Of a stretch of 34,193 bases of DNA, positions 18,331 to 26,683 are shown piece after piece. The notes under the pieces were generated by a model. The model worked only from the letters and a program-made list of their open reading frames with translations. It made no database searches and was not told the DNA's origin. A program made the translations under genes and the position numbers. Within the stretch, counting starts at the first letter, position 1. Every line of letters begins with the position of its first letter. The stretch comes from an uncultured Erysipelotrichaceae bacterium (GTDB lineage Bacteria > Bacillota_I > Bacilli_A > RFN20 > CAG-826): contig CADBIO010000023.1 of NCBI GenBank assembly GCA_902794835.1, positions 1 to 34,193 on the forward strand, given 5' to 3'.

Positions 18331-18813
18331 ATGTCAACAATCTACGATTTCACCGTCAAAGACAGACAAGGAAATGATGTGTCGCTGAAAGAATACGAAG
18401 GAAAAGTGATTCTTGTTGTTAACACCGCGACCGGTTGTGGTTTCACCCCACAATATGAAGGATTAGAAAAAATATATGAAGCCCATAAAGATGAAGGCTT
18501 TGTGATTTTAGATTTCCCTTGCAACCAATTCGGTCATCAGGCTCCAGGTACAGCGGAAGAGATCCATGAATTCTGCACCCTGAAATATAACGCATCCTTC
18601 CCTCAATTTAAGAAGATTGATGTCAACGGGGACAACGCCGACCCCTTGTATCAATGGCTCAAATCTCAAAAGAAAGGAGTGCTTGGAGAAAAGATCAAAT
18701 GGAACTTCACCAAATTTTTGGTTAACAAGAAAGGCGAAGTAGTGGATCGTTTTGGCTCTGCCACAACTCCTGAGAAATTAGAAAAATTCGTGATGGAGGA
18801 ATTGAAAAAATAA
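18331..18813 (+). CDS. glutathione peroxidase-family thiol peroxidase (Cys type)
   Basis: A 160-residue thioredoxin-fold peroxidase, typical length. The peroxidatic residue is Cys36 in NTATGCGFTPQY (codon TGT, not a selenocysteine TGA). FPCNQFGHQAPG supplies the conserved Gln and a second Cys, and KWNFTKFLV supplies the Trp-Asn pair, completing the catalytic tetrad. Bacterial members of this type are usually thioredoxin-dependent and reduce H2O2 and organic hydroperoxides in the cytoplasm. It is followed one base later by an OhrR-type repressor, so it is likely induced by organic peroxides. Confidence 0.95.
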   Translation: MSTIYDFTVKDRQGNDVSLKEYEGKVILVVNTATGCGFTPQYEGLEKIYEAHKDEGFVILDFPCNQFGHQAPGTAEEIHEFCTLKYNASFPQFKKIDVNGDNADPLYQWLKSQKKGVLGEKIKWNFTKFLVNKKGEVVDRFGSATTPEKLEKFVMEELKK

Positions 18814-18814
18814 G

Positions 18815-19255
18815 ATGGAAGACAATTACGAATCGTTGAAGATAGAAAACCAAATCTGTTTTCCTCTTTACGCGACATCCAAAGAGATCATCAGACAATA
18901 TCAGCCTTTTCTTTCTGAATTGGACTTAACCTATACCCAATACATCACGATGTTGGTTCTATGGGAATATGGCGACACCAACATGAAGGAACTGGGCAAA
19001 CATCTCTTTTTGAATTCTGGCACCCTAACCCCATTAGTGAAGAAATTGGAAGACAAAGGGTATGTGAAACGAAAAAGAAATAGAAAAGATGAGCGCAATT
19101 TGATTATCGCCCTGACCCCACAAGGGTTAGCGTTAAAAGAAAAAGCCGTTGTCATTCCCCAGGAGATGGGGCGATGCGTAAAATTGTCTCCCGAAGAAGC
19201 GGGTCAGTTATACAAAATCTTATATAAAGTCCTCGCCCAATTGGAGGAAGAATAA
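18815..19255 (+). CDS. ohrR: MarR-family organic peroxide sensor, OhrR type
   Basis: A 146-residue winged-helix regulator. ICFPLYATSKEI places a Cys at residue 15, the reactive position of Bacillus-type OhrR, followed by the characteristic LTYTQYITMLVLWE, a helix-turn-helix (MKELGKHLFLNSGTLTPLVK) and a wing (RKDERNLIIALT). OhrR represses peroxide-defence genes until Cys15 is oxidised by organic hydroperoxides. Here the partner is a glutathione peroxidase one base upstream and no ohr gene is in view, a less common pairing. Overlap of the ribosome region with the end of the peroxidase gene suggests coupling. Confidence 0.88.
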   Translation: MEDNYESLKIENQICFPLYATSKEIIRQYQPFLSELDLTYTQYITMLVLWEYGDTNMKELGKHLFLNSGTLTPLVKKLEDKGYVKRKRNRKDERNLIIALTPQGLALKEKAVVIPQEMGRCVKLSPEEAGQLYKILYKVLAQLEEE

Positions 19256-19280
19256 AGTCGCAAGACTTTTTTCTTTTTCC
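19254..19280 (+). terminator. rho-independent terminator with GNRA loop
   Basis: AAAGTC (19254-19259) pairs perfectly with GACTTT (19264-19269) around a GCAA tetraloop, and a T-rich tract follows (TTTTTTCTTTTTCC). The stem starts within the ohrR stop codon. It ends the peroxidase-ohrR unit. Confidence 0.8.
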
Positions 19281-19307
19281 TTATTCAAAGTCCCCTGAGA
19301 GATTTGG

Positions 19308-19325
19308 TAAACTATTTATAGTTTA
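19308..19325 (+). promoter_or_regulatory. perfect palindrome and -10-like element abutting the ribokinase start
   Basis: TAAACTA (19308-19314) and TAGTTTA (19319-19325) are exact inverted arms around TTTA; the last base is the A of the ribokinase ATG. A -10-like TATTTA (19313-19318) lies six bases before the ATG, so a transcript starting about seven bases downstream would be nearly leaderless. No ribosome site is visible; the only purine run (GAGAGA, 19297-19302) is too far away. The palindrome would suit a repressor operator covering the promoter. Confidence 0.5.
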
Positions 19326-20215
19326 TGAATAAAGAAATCCTTGTTGTCGGCTCCATCAACGTCGACACGACAATCTACTTAGACCGTTTCCCCAAAGAAG
19401 GAGAAACGATTAACGCTTCCTACAAATCGGTGGCAGCCGGAGGGAAGGGCTCCAATCAAGCATTTGCCGCCAAACGTTCTGGCGCCAACGTTCATTTCCT
19501 AACCGCTTTAGGAAAAGATCAAGAAGGGGATTTTTTATTGCCGATTCTTCAAAAAGAAGGGTTGGACCAGAATGTTGTTTTCTGTGATCTTCCGACAGGG
19601 AACGCGACCATCTTAGTCAATCAAGCAGGGCAAAATGAAATTATGATCATGGAAGGGGCGAATGGGTTTATCTCCCCTGCCGTTATAGAAGAAAAACGGG
19701 AACTTTTCGAAAAAGCCCAATTCATTGTTTTGCAAAATGAAATCTCAATGGCGACCAACGAATATATTCTGAAACGATACGGGGATAGCAAAACCATCCT
19801 TTATAATCCAGCCCCAGCGAAGAAAATATCCCAAGAGGCTCTAAGAAAAGCGGCTTATTTAATTCCCAACGAGACGGAACTGGCTTTGCTTACTGGAACC
19901 TCCAATATTGAAGAAGGGGCTCGTTATTTGCTTTCTTTGGGCGTCAAAAATGTTTTAGTTACCGTTGGCTCCCAAGGCAGTTATTTATTCAATTCCAAAG
20001 GCCAACACCATTGTGCGCCTCATCTTGTGAAAGCAATCGACACGGTGGCGGCTGGCGATACTTATCTTGGTTATTTTGTTGGTTCTTTAGCACAAGGACT
20101 TTCCTCAGAAAAGGCGATGGAAACTGCCTCAAAAGCTTCTGCTATTGCCGTAACGAAAAAAGGTGCTTTGCCTTCTATCCCAACGAAAGAAGAAGTCCAA
20201 GCGGCTCATATTTAA
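19325..20215 (+). CDS. rbsK: ribokinase (PfkB family)
   Basis: A 296-residue sugar kinase of typical ribokinase length. It begins with VVGSINVDTTIYL, has the substrate-binding GGKGSNQAFAAKRSGA segment (about residues 39-54), the NPAPAK and PNETEL motifs, and the DTVAAGDTYLGYF anion-hole motif with catalytic Asp245. Ribokinase phosphorylates D-ribose to ribose-5-phosphate with ATP in the cytoplasm; other PfkB kinases are possible, but GGKGxNQA and AAGDT favour ribokinase. It lies alone with a membrane-protein gene, facing an operon that encodes a nucleoside hydrolase, which could supply ribose. The start lacks a ribosome site (see the palindrome). Confidence 0.9.
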   Translation: MNKEILVVGSINVDTTIYLDRFPKEGETINASYKSVAAGGKGSNQAFAAKRSGANVHFLTALGKDQEGDFLLPILQKEGLDQNVVFCDLPTGNATILVNQAGQNEIMIMEGANGFISPAVIEEKRELFEKAQFIVLQNEISMATNEYILKRYGDSKTILYNPAPAKKISQEALRKAAYLIPNETELALLTGTSNIEEGARYLLSLGVKNVLVTVGSQGSYLFNSKGQHHCAPHLVKAIDTVAAGDTYLGYFVGSLAQGLSSEKAMETASKASAIAVTKKGALPSIPTKEEVQAAHI

Positions 20216-20216
20216 A

Positions 20217-21056
20217 ATGTCCTTATTTCACCCAAATTTTGCGGCAAAAGATTCTCAGCCTCTTCCAAAATCCAGAGGAAGCCAAATTTTCTTTTTGCTC
20301 AAAAATCACTTTTTGGTGCTTTTCTTTTCCTCTTTAACCTATTTTGTCTTCACGATCCCTTTGCTGTTATTGCTATTAAGCTTCCATTTTCAATACACGT
20401 CTTTGCTACAATCCGAAAATCCAGACGCGAATTCCTTGTTTATTCTTTTATTAATCGCAGGCTCATTATTTGCCATTGCTTTAACTATCGTGGGGATTGG
20501 CTCTGCTGGAATGAATGGGGTAGTAGCTAAATTAATGATCGATAATGATGCGGCATATAAAGATTTTTGGATGGCGATAAAAGAACATTGGCTCCGCTTC
20601 CTGTTCTATTACCTAATCTTAGGCATTTTTGTTTTCTTAGTCTTTGCGACTTATGGGGTTTATTTCTATCGCGAATTCAATGCGGCCATGAAATTGATCT
20701 CTTTGATTATCGCATGTCTCTTTTTGTTTCTTTATTGTCTTGGCAAACCTTATTTTCTTTTGGAATGTTTCTATTTCGAAAATGGGTTCTTCTCATCCAT
20801 TAAAGCATCGATTTTCTTTGGCCTTGGAGGCCTTTTCCTGAATGTGGCTTTGTTAATTGCTTCCAACGGTCTTTATCTTGCTATGCTATTCAGTCCCATC
20901 ATCGGGATTTCTATTGAAATGACGTTAGAAATCCTTTTGGGTGGGGCATTGACTTCTCTTTTGAACCTTGAATTTGGAATGATGCGTCTGGAAAAAACAG
21001 TCGGAATAGAAACGTTAGGTTCTCTTTACCGAAAAGGCTTAGGCCCGGAACGTTAG
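20217..21056 (+). CDS. polytopic membrane protein, DUF624/YesL-like
   Basis: A 279-residue hydrophobic protein with about six membrane segments (roughly 30-60, 75-100, 128-155, 158-180, 200-225, 228-255). The loop AGMNGVVAKLMIDNDAAYKDFWMAIKEHW resembles the DUF624/YesL pattern, in which a short acidic loop with a DFxxAxK motif follows the second segment; the match is by eye. YesL-like proteins commonly accompany sugar-uptake operons but their role is unsettled. I chose ATG 20217, one base after the ribokinase stop, over longer in-frame starts inside ribokinase. Its TAG overlaps the stop of the convergent gene by 4 bases. Confidence 0.7.
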   Translation: MSLFHPNFAAKDSQPLPKSRGSQIFFLLKNHFLVLFFSSLTYFVFTIPLLLLLLSFHFQYTSLLQSENPDANSLFILLLIAGSLFAIALTIVGIGSAGMNGVVAKLMIDNDAAYKDFWMAIKEHWLRFLFYYLILGIFVFLVFATYGVYFYREFNAAMKLISLIIACLFLFLYCLGKPYFLLECFYFENGFFSSIKASIFFGLGGLFLNVALLIASNGLYLAMLFSPIIGISIEMTLEILLGGALTSLLNLEFGMMRLEKTVGIETLGSLYRKGLGPER

Positions 21057-22264
21057 TTGACTTTTTCTTGATAAGTCGTTAATGAACCGGTTCCGCCCGC
21101 GGCTTTTTGATAGGCATATGCGCTCTTTTTCGGGGCAGCTAGTGTTTTATTCTCCCCTGCGACCCCATGGTTATTAGGATCGGTGAATAGACCAAAAGTC
21201 TTCTCCGCGGTTGAGCCCCAGCTGGAAGAAAGAACATCAAACATCCGGAAATAATGAAGCGATTCCACGTAAGGGAGTTCTTTTAAGGTTTCGAAAAGGA
21301 GAGGAATGTAATCGGCTTGAACTTGAACAGAAACATTTTCCTCAGAGAAACCGAATTCTGTCATAAAGACCTTCTTGTCCTTTTGCTCGTTTTGTTTGAT
21401 GACGGCATAGATGTCATTATTCAGCTTTTTGAAAGCTTCTTTCCTGAAGTTTGTGACATAAGGATGCCAACAAGCAACTTGGAAAAAGTCATCGGGATAA
21501 GTGGACCAGAAATCACCAGAATCGATATTGTCATAAATATATTGCAAGAAGGTTTCTGCCGAAGAGGTGATTAATCCACCCATGACGGTAATGGCTTTTG
21601 GGTTCGCTTCATGAATTCCCCGGGAAGCATAGAACATCATATCGGTGTAAATATCTGCTTTTTGCCGCAAGGTGAATGTTCCTCCGGAAAGTTTCCCGAA
21701 GAAAACGTCATTATTGTCTTCGTTGTCGATTTCCCAATAAGTGATTTCCGGGAATTGGAGGACTAAATTTTTCCAGGTGCGTTCATAATCTTCCAGCCAT
21801 TTCATATATTCGCTTCCTTCTGTAAGGTCGCGAGCTGGTTTGGCGGTGGTGGATTTTGAATTGACGTACCCCGTGGCATGGAAATTCGAATGATTCATGC
21901 CGATCATTTGCATTCCTCTTCGATCCCAATCTTCCACAATCTTTCTAGCTAGGGCAAGACCGTTTTCATCGTAGGTGTCAGGATTTTTCATAATCCAATT
22001 GCAATGGAGCCAGACCCTCACGGATTTCGCGCCTAAAGCCTCAATCAAATCGTGGGTGTCTTGCCAGGAAGTTCCATTCCAGTTATGCTCACTCCAGGAA
22101 AGGTCGGTCATGCCATAAAGATAAGATTGATCGACAAAGGAATTGATCGGGTCATAGTTTGGACCATAATCACGGGAAGGAATTGAAGACGATGATTCCC
22201 TAGACGAGCATGCCGTCAATAAAATGGCCAGGCCTAAGGCCGCTTGCTTCATGTTTTTCATCAT
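21053..22264 (-). CDS. clan-A glycoside hydrolase lipoprotein (GH5/GH39-like)
   Basis: A 403-residue lipoprotein (LTAC, Cys19) with a TIM-barrel hydrolase. The acid/base motif is TYWEIDNEDN with Glu182 and the nucleophile motif is FMTEFGFS with Glu303, both at the ends of barrel strands 4 and 7 as in clan GH-A. VRVWLHCNW (strand 2) and ACWHPYV (strand 6) also fit. The family within the clan is uncertain; GH5 or GH39-like are the best guesses. It acts outside the membrane on polymers or glycoconjugates. The start is chosen at ATG 22264, which overlaps the binding-protein TGA (ATGA); a longer frame up to 22318 would spoil the signal peptide. It is the last gene of the operon. Confidence 0.82.
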   Translation of the reverse strand: MMKNMKQAALGLAILLTACSSRESSSSIPSRDYGPNYDPINSFVDQSYLYGMTDLSWSEHNWNGTSWQDTHDLIEALGAKSVRVWLHCNWIMKNPDTYDENGLALARKIVEDWDRRGMQMIGMNHSNFHATGYVNSKSTTAKPARDLTEGSEYMKWLEDYERTWKNLVLQFPEITYWEIDNEDNNDVFFGKLSGGTFTLRQKADIYTDMMFYASRGIHEANPKAITVMGGLITSSAETFLQYIYDNIDSGDFWSTYPDDFFQVACWHPYVTNFRKEAFKKLNNDIYAVIKQNEQKDKKVFMTEFGFSEENVSVQVQADYIPLLFETLKELPYVESLHYFRMFDVLSSSWGSTAEKTFGLFTDPNNHGVAGENKTLAAPKKSAYAYQKAAGGTGSLTTYQEKVN

Positions 22265-23901
22265 TTGATCCCCGCCGCGGCTGCGACTTCTTTGATCATC
22301 GCCTGAATCGAACTCCATCCATAGGTGGATTGCTCAATCCTTTCTAGCAATTGAGAATAGTAGTCATCAACCGATGTTCCTTGATTGACCATCGCCTGAA
22401 TCGCATATTGTTCTGACGCATCTTCGACCTTTTTCATTTTGGAACGGAATGATGGATAGAAACCGGTGATGTTGGTTAGATTGGACCGGCACAGAGTGTT
22501 TTTATCTAATGCTTCTTGAATCAAATCGGCATAATTCTTATCCAAAGCGTTTGGATCGATTCTCACTTGGAAATTCGTCGAAGTTTCATCCCAATCAACA
22601 TCATTGGAGAAAGATGCGCCCATTTTGTAATAGCCAGTAGGCTGGAAGATTCCGTCGATTTTAGACCCGTTGAAGATATCTCCCATTTCTGCGGAACGGT
22701 TGTCTAAATTAGGGACAACGTTTCCTTCGCTGTCATAATCCCAATGAGTGCCCTTCAATCCATAGCAACGAGTTTTGCTTCCTTCCGGTGAATACAAATA
22801 GTTGAAAAGACGCAACGCCGCTTCTGGATGAGCGCAATCTTTGGAAATGGAATATCCACCCCAATATCCGCCCCAATCAGAGAATCCACCCGCGCCTTCT
22901 TCGCCTAGGTTTTTGGTGCCGATCGGAGCTTTGCCAAACACGATTTTTGCTTTTGGATTGGCTCGGTAAAGATTATCCGCGATATAAGTAACGTGGGCTT
23001 CTGCGTTCGTGATGAGAATTCCCACCTGTCCATCATAGAATTTGTTACGATCTTGATAATTGCTGTTGGTAGGGAATTGTTTATCCACGTAGCCTGCGCT
23101 AATCATGCTTCTCATCCAATTCAGATAATTTTTGAATTTCGGATTGATAAACATATAAGTAGGGGTGCCATCTTCTAACAATTCATAATCTGGCTTGACC
23201 CCAAAGGCGTGATAGAGAGGATTTTGAAAGAACGCGTCATTCGATGGAGATAGACCGAACGTGTCATTTTTTCCGTTCCCGTCAGGGTCTTTTTCGGTGA
23301 AGTCTTTTAAAACTTCTTGGAATTCTTCAATGGTTTCAGGGACTTTTGCCGTGCCATCTTCGTTGACATGACCTGTGGCGATCAGCCAATCGGCACGATA
23401 ATAAATGCCCCAACCAGAATTAGAGGTGAAATAAGGGATCAACGTATGGGCCCCATCACCGAAAGTGAGGTTTTTGAATTGATCGCTTTTTAGAATCTTT
23501 TCGAGGTAGGGGTAAGCTCCTGGTTCCTCCGCAAGCAACTCGTCGATATTCCAGACAACATCTTGGGTCACCCAATTGTTGTAAGCGTTGCCAGCGGCAT
23601 TTGGGACTGCGAAAATCACATCTGGTACATCGCCGGTATTGATCATCGGGTTTAAGACGGAGTAGTAATCGCTATTGTGATTGGCGCCTTCAATTTGAAG
23701 GGAGACACCTGATTTTTCTTCGATTTCCTGCCAGACGGCATCTTTTTTGATGCCATCATATTCTTGGCCACCGTTCATGAAAATTCGAAGCACGTCCCGG
23801 CCGTGTTCGTCTTGCTTTCCTCCTTCTCCGCCTCCACATGAGGCTAAAGATAATAAGGTTACAGTCAGTAACACGCCTTTTCTAAAAGTGTTCTTTTTCA
23901 T
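22261..23901 (-). CDS. extracellular solute-binding lipoprotein (LplA/YtcQ type)
   Basis: A 546-residue family-1 binding lipoprotein (LASC, Cys22) followed by a Gly/Glu-rich linker. The features include PDVIFAVPNAAGNAYNNW (about 108-125), GWGIYYRADWL (about 169-179) and FGLSPSNDAF (about 217-226), typical of LplA-like proteins that bind oligosaccharides. A strong ribosome site TAGGAGGT lies just upstream on the - strand. It would deliver substrate to the permeases encoded upstream; the nucleoside hydrolase gene sits between them. Unlike the counterpart in region A it is intact. Confidence 0.92.
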   Translation of the reverse strand: MKKNTFRKGVLLTVTLLSLASCGGGEGGKQDEHGRDVLRIFMNGGQEYDGIKKDAVWQEIEEKSGVSLQIEGANHNSDYYSVLNPMINTGDVPDVIFAVPNAAGNAYNNWVTQDVVWNIDELLAEEPGAYPYLEKILKSDQFKNLTFGDGAHTLIPYFTSNSGWGIYYRADWLIATGHVNEDGTAKVPETIEEFQEVLKDFTEKDPDGNGKNDTFGLSPSNDAFFQNPLYHAFGVKPDYELLEDGTPTYMFINPKFKNYLNWMRSMISAGYVDKQFPTNSNYQDRNKFYDGQVGILITNAEAHVTYIADNLYRANPKAKIVFGKAPIGTKNLGEEGAGGFSDWGGYWGGYSISKDCAHPEAALRLFNYLYSPEGSKTRCYGLKGTHWDYDSEGNVVPNLDNRSAEMGDIFNGSKIDGIFQPTGYYKMGASFSNDVDWDETSTNFQVRIDPNALDKNYADLIQEALDKNTLCRSNLTNITGFYPSFRSKMKKVEDASEQYAIQAMVNQGTSVDDYYSQLLERIEQSTYGWSSIQAMIKEVAAAAGIK

Positions 23902-23913
23902 TTTTTCTACCTC

Positions 23914-24810
23914 CTAGTCACAAATTTTATCGAGTATGTTCTTCACGATTTTTTCTTTATTGAATGATTGTGCTATTTTAACCTCGCTCCAAGCCTGATT
24001 GTTGGTGATGGATGTCTCGCTAGGTGATTCGATACCTACGCTGACACGATGAGTCACAAAAGTCAAACTTTCTGGGTGGAATATCGAATAAGCGGCCAAA
24101 GGATCATGAAGAACCATCGTTCTATGAGAGAAATTTTTCCACGCTTGGACGCACCAGGCCCGATATTGATCTAATTCATCGCCTTTAGGATCAAGGAGCC
24201 GAGATTCTTCTTCTGGGGTTAATGCAGTTTCATTGGTTACATCTAATCCAATCGCGGTGATATCGTGAATGTTCGAGAAACAGATTTTTGCCGCCTCTTC
24301 ATCGCATTCGATATTCCATTCGCTTCCTTTTGAGAAGAACCTTCCTCCCATCATAATTAGATGCACGTCCTTCACGGATTCCGATTTTTTCAACGCTAAA
24401 GCTACATTCGTCATCGGGCCAATCGTTAACAAGGTGAGGTCGTTTTTGTATTTCTTCGCTTGTTCGGCAATAAAATTCACGCCACCCATTCCTAGGGAGC
24501 CCTCATGATCGTTGATAGGAGAATATTGTCTTTCTTCTAAGGTTTTCTCATATTGGTCAAAGGTAACATCAACCCCTTGGAAGTGGTGTCCATAAAGAGG
24601 CTTTCCATACCCGGCATAGACAGGAACATCATCACGATGAGCCAAGTGAAGTGCTTTCTTCAATTGTCTGGCCCGTAAATTCGTATTTTGATAGGCAGAG
24701 ACGACACCCAAAAGATTGACGTCTTCTTTCAAAACGAGCAAGAGAGCAAGAACGTCATCGATATCGTCCCCGATATCAGTATCGATAATTAAATTGATTT
24801 GTTTCTTCAT
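23914..24810 (-). CDS. inosine-uridine-type nucleoside hydrolase
   Basis: A 298-residue enzyme without signal peptide. The N-terminal DTDIGDDIDDVLALL is the calcium-binding aspartate cluster of the nucleoside hydrolase superfamily, and TIGPMTNVALAL (about 159-170) and VLHDPLAAYSIF (about 249-260, with the second metal-binding Asp) complete the signature. The reaction hydrolyses the N-glycosidic bond of ribonucleosides to ribose and base; which base cannot be told. I chose ATG 24810, since the 68 codons in front lie in the permease region and lack coding character. It starts two bases after the permease stop, inside a sugar-transport operon, an unusual place for a salvage enzyme. Confidence 0.9.
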   Translation of the reverse strand: MKKQINLIIDTDIGDDIDDVLALLLVLKEDVNLLGVVSAYQNTNLRARQLKKALHLAHRDDVPVYAGYGKPLYGHHFQGVDVTFDQYEKTLEERQYSPINDHEGSLGMGGVNFIAEQAKKYKNDLTLLTIGPMTNVALALKKSESVKDVHLIMMGGRFFSKGSEWNIECDEEAAKICFSNIHDITAIGLDVTNETALTPEEESRLLDPKGDELDQYRAWCVQAWKNFSHRTMVLHDPLAAYSIFHPESLTFVTHRVSVGIESPSETSITNNQAWSEVKIAQSFNKEKIVKNILDKICD

Positions 24811-24812
24811 AA

Positions 24813-25715
24813 TTATCCTTTCACAGCTCCTAACATCGTTCCTTTCACGAAATATTTTTGAATAAATGGATAGATCAAGATGATCGGCACGATGGAGATG
24901 ATGATGGCTGCCATTTTCACAGATTCGGACATGGCCATAATGGATGGATCTACCACGCCTTGGCCTGGCGTAGCCGTTACCAGAATGTTTCTTAAGAACT
25001 GCTGGATTAACCAAAGATCCTTATTATTTTGCATATAGAGAATGCCAGTCATCCAATCGTTCCATTTGCTGACACCCGCCCATAAGGAGATGGTGGCAAT
25101 AATTGGACCAGAAAGAGGCATGACGATTTGGAAAACAATTCTAAATTCTGATGCCCCATCTACCCTTGCGGATTCAAATACTTCATTAGGGATTGAAGAG
25201 ATGAAATTTTTGACGATGATGACATAGAAAGGATTGATTAGTCCAACGAAAATATAGACCAGCCAGTTATTAAATAAACCTAATTGTTTGATCATCAAAT
25301 AATAAGGAATCAATCCGCCGGAGAATAACATCGAGATCAATAACAACACCAACACAAATTTTCGGCCCTTTAATTCTCTCCTTGTCAAAGGATAGGCCGA
25401 GATGACCGTCAAAGTAGTGGAAAGAAGGACATAAATGGCAACCGTCCCTACACTTAATAGGAACGTTCTTCCTAATCCATTGTTATTAAGAATAATGTTG
25501 TAAGATTCGAAAGAAATCGTTTGGACAGACTTGCCATCGATGACTTCTTGGCTTTGCAAAGAAGAGACCAAAACATAGATAAATGGATAAAGACACAGTA
25601 CAAAAAGAATGGCAAAAATGAGATAGTTCACGATGTTAAAAGCAATCTCTCCTCGTGATTTTCCGAAGAGACGTCTAGCGATATTTTCACGATGATATTT
25701 CTGATGAATCACCAT
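24813..25715 (-). CDS. ABC transporter permease, LplC/UgpE type (CUT1)
   Basis: A 300-residue membrane subunit with about six hydrophobic segments. The EAA loop is visible as FESARVDGASEFRIVFQIVM followed by PLSGPI, and the C-terminus KYFVKGTMLGAVKG is typical of this subtype. The gene overlaps the preceding permease by 7 bases and is followed two bases later by the nucleoside hydrolase. It forms a heterodimer with the LplB-type partner. No ATPase is encoded nearby. Confidence 0.93.
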   Translation of the reverse strand: MVIHQKYHRENIARRLFGKSRGEIAFNIVNYLIFAILFVLCLYPFIYVLVSSLQSQEVIDGKSVQTISFESYNIILNNNGLGRTFLLSVGTVAIYVLLSTTLTVISAYPLTRRELKGRKFVLVLLLISMLFSGGLIPYYLMIKQLGLFNNWLVYIFVGLINPFYVIIVKNFISSIPNEVFESARVDGASEFRIVFQIVMPLSGPIIATISLWAGVSKWNDWMTGILYMQNNKDLWLIQQFLRNILVTATPGQGVVDPSIMAMSESVKMAAIIISIVPIILIYPFIQKYFVKGTMLGAVKG

Positions 25716-26683
25716 AGCCCATCTCCTCCAATCTTTTTGATGATTTTGTTTGCTAGCAAGACCAAAATCAGGGATACAACAGAATCAAATAATCCCATCG
25801 CCGTTGCCACATCATAGGAACCATCCGTAATGCCGATACGGAATAGGTAGGTGTCAATGATATCGCCCATTCCATAGACCGTCTCGTTATAGAGGTTGTA
25901 AATTTGATCAAATCCTCCATAAATTACCCCAGAAGCCGTGAGAATCAAATTCACGGAGATGGCGGGGACTAGTCCTGGCAAGGTCACATGAATGATTCTT
26001 TGGAGACGGTTTGCCCCATCAATCTCTGCTGCTTCGTAGAGTTCTGGCGGAATTGCGGCCAATGCAGCGAAATAAATAATCGTAGACCACCCGGCCTCTT
26101 TCCATATGTCGGAGAAGATGACCATCCCTAAAAACAAATGGTCGTTGGTAAAGAAACCGACCTCTTCACCAAAAATGGAAGAAAGGAAATTTTGGAATAC
26201 CGACTTTGATGCCGTCATGGATGTCAAAATGCCCGAGAGAACGACCCAAGAAATAAAGTGGGGGAGGTAAGCGACAATTTGGAAACCCCGACTGATTTTT
26301 CGTGAACGCATCTCATTGAGAAGAATCGTAAGGATAATCGGGACAGGGAAACCGAATAAGATTCTTAATCCCGAAATGCGTAAGGTGTTCATCAGTTTGG
26401 TAGGGAAATCATCATCCATGAACAAGGTCTTGAAGTGTTTGAAAAGATCCAATTGGCCATCGGTAGTAGCCCATGGAGAGCCCCATATCCCTAATCTCAA
26501 CCTCCAATCTTTAAAGGCAATTTGTAAACCCAACATTGGATAATAAGACGAGATCAAAAGATACGCGACCATCGGCAGAAGCAAGGCATATAAAGGCCAC
26601 ATTTGCCTCCAATATGCCTTTCTTCGTTCCTTTTTAGGGTTGCGTTGCGGCAGTGGTTTGATAGAACTAGCTTCCGCGATCAT
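25709..26683 (-). CDS. ABC transporter permease, LplB/UgpA type (CUT1)
   Basis: A 324-residue membrane subunit with a cytoplasmic N-terminus of about 30 residues and about six hydrophobic segments (first LYALLLPMVAYLLISSYYPM). The EAA loop reads YEAAEIDGANRLQRIIHVTL followed by PGL. Its ATG overlaps the stop of the upstream surface-protein gene by 4 bases (ATGA at 26680-26683), so it is translationally coupled to it. It pairs with the next permease. Confidence 0.93.
   Translation of the reverse strand: MIAEASSIKPLPQRNPKKERRKAYWRQMWPLYALLLPMVAYLLISSYYPMLGLQIAFKDWRLRLGIWGSPWATTDGQLDLFKHFKTLFMDDDFPTKLMNTLRISGLRILFGFPVPIILTILLNEMRSRKISRGFQIVAYLPHFISWVVLSGILTSMTASKSVFQNFLSSIFGEEVGFFTNDHLFLGMVIFSDIWKEAGWSTIIYFAALAAIPPELYEAAEIDGANRLQRIIHVTLPGLVPAISVNLILTASGVIYGGFDQIYNLYNETVYGMGDIIDTYLFRIGITDGSYDVATAMGLFDSVVSLILVLLANKIIKKIGGDGLW

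Noticed and set aside
18331-18813. Selenocysteine in the glutathione peroxidase
   Set aside because: The active-site codon is TGT, a normal cysteine, and no in-frame TGA is present.
22265-22318. Longer N-terminus for the clan-A hydrolase lipoprotein
   Set aside because: It adds a charged stretch before the signal peptide and ignores the ATGA overlap that gives a good start at 22264.
24811-25014. Longer N-terminus for the nucleoside hydrolase
   Set aside because: The extra 68 codons overlap the permease gene in another frame, look non-coding, and the DTDIGDD motif normally lies within about 10 residues of the start.
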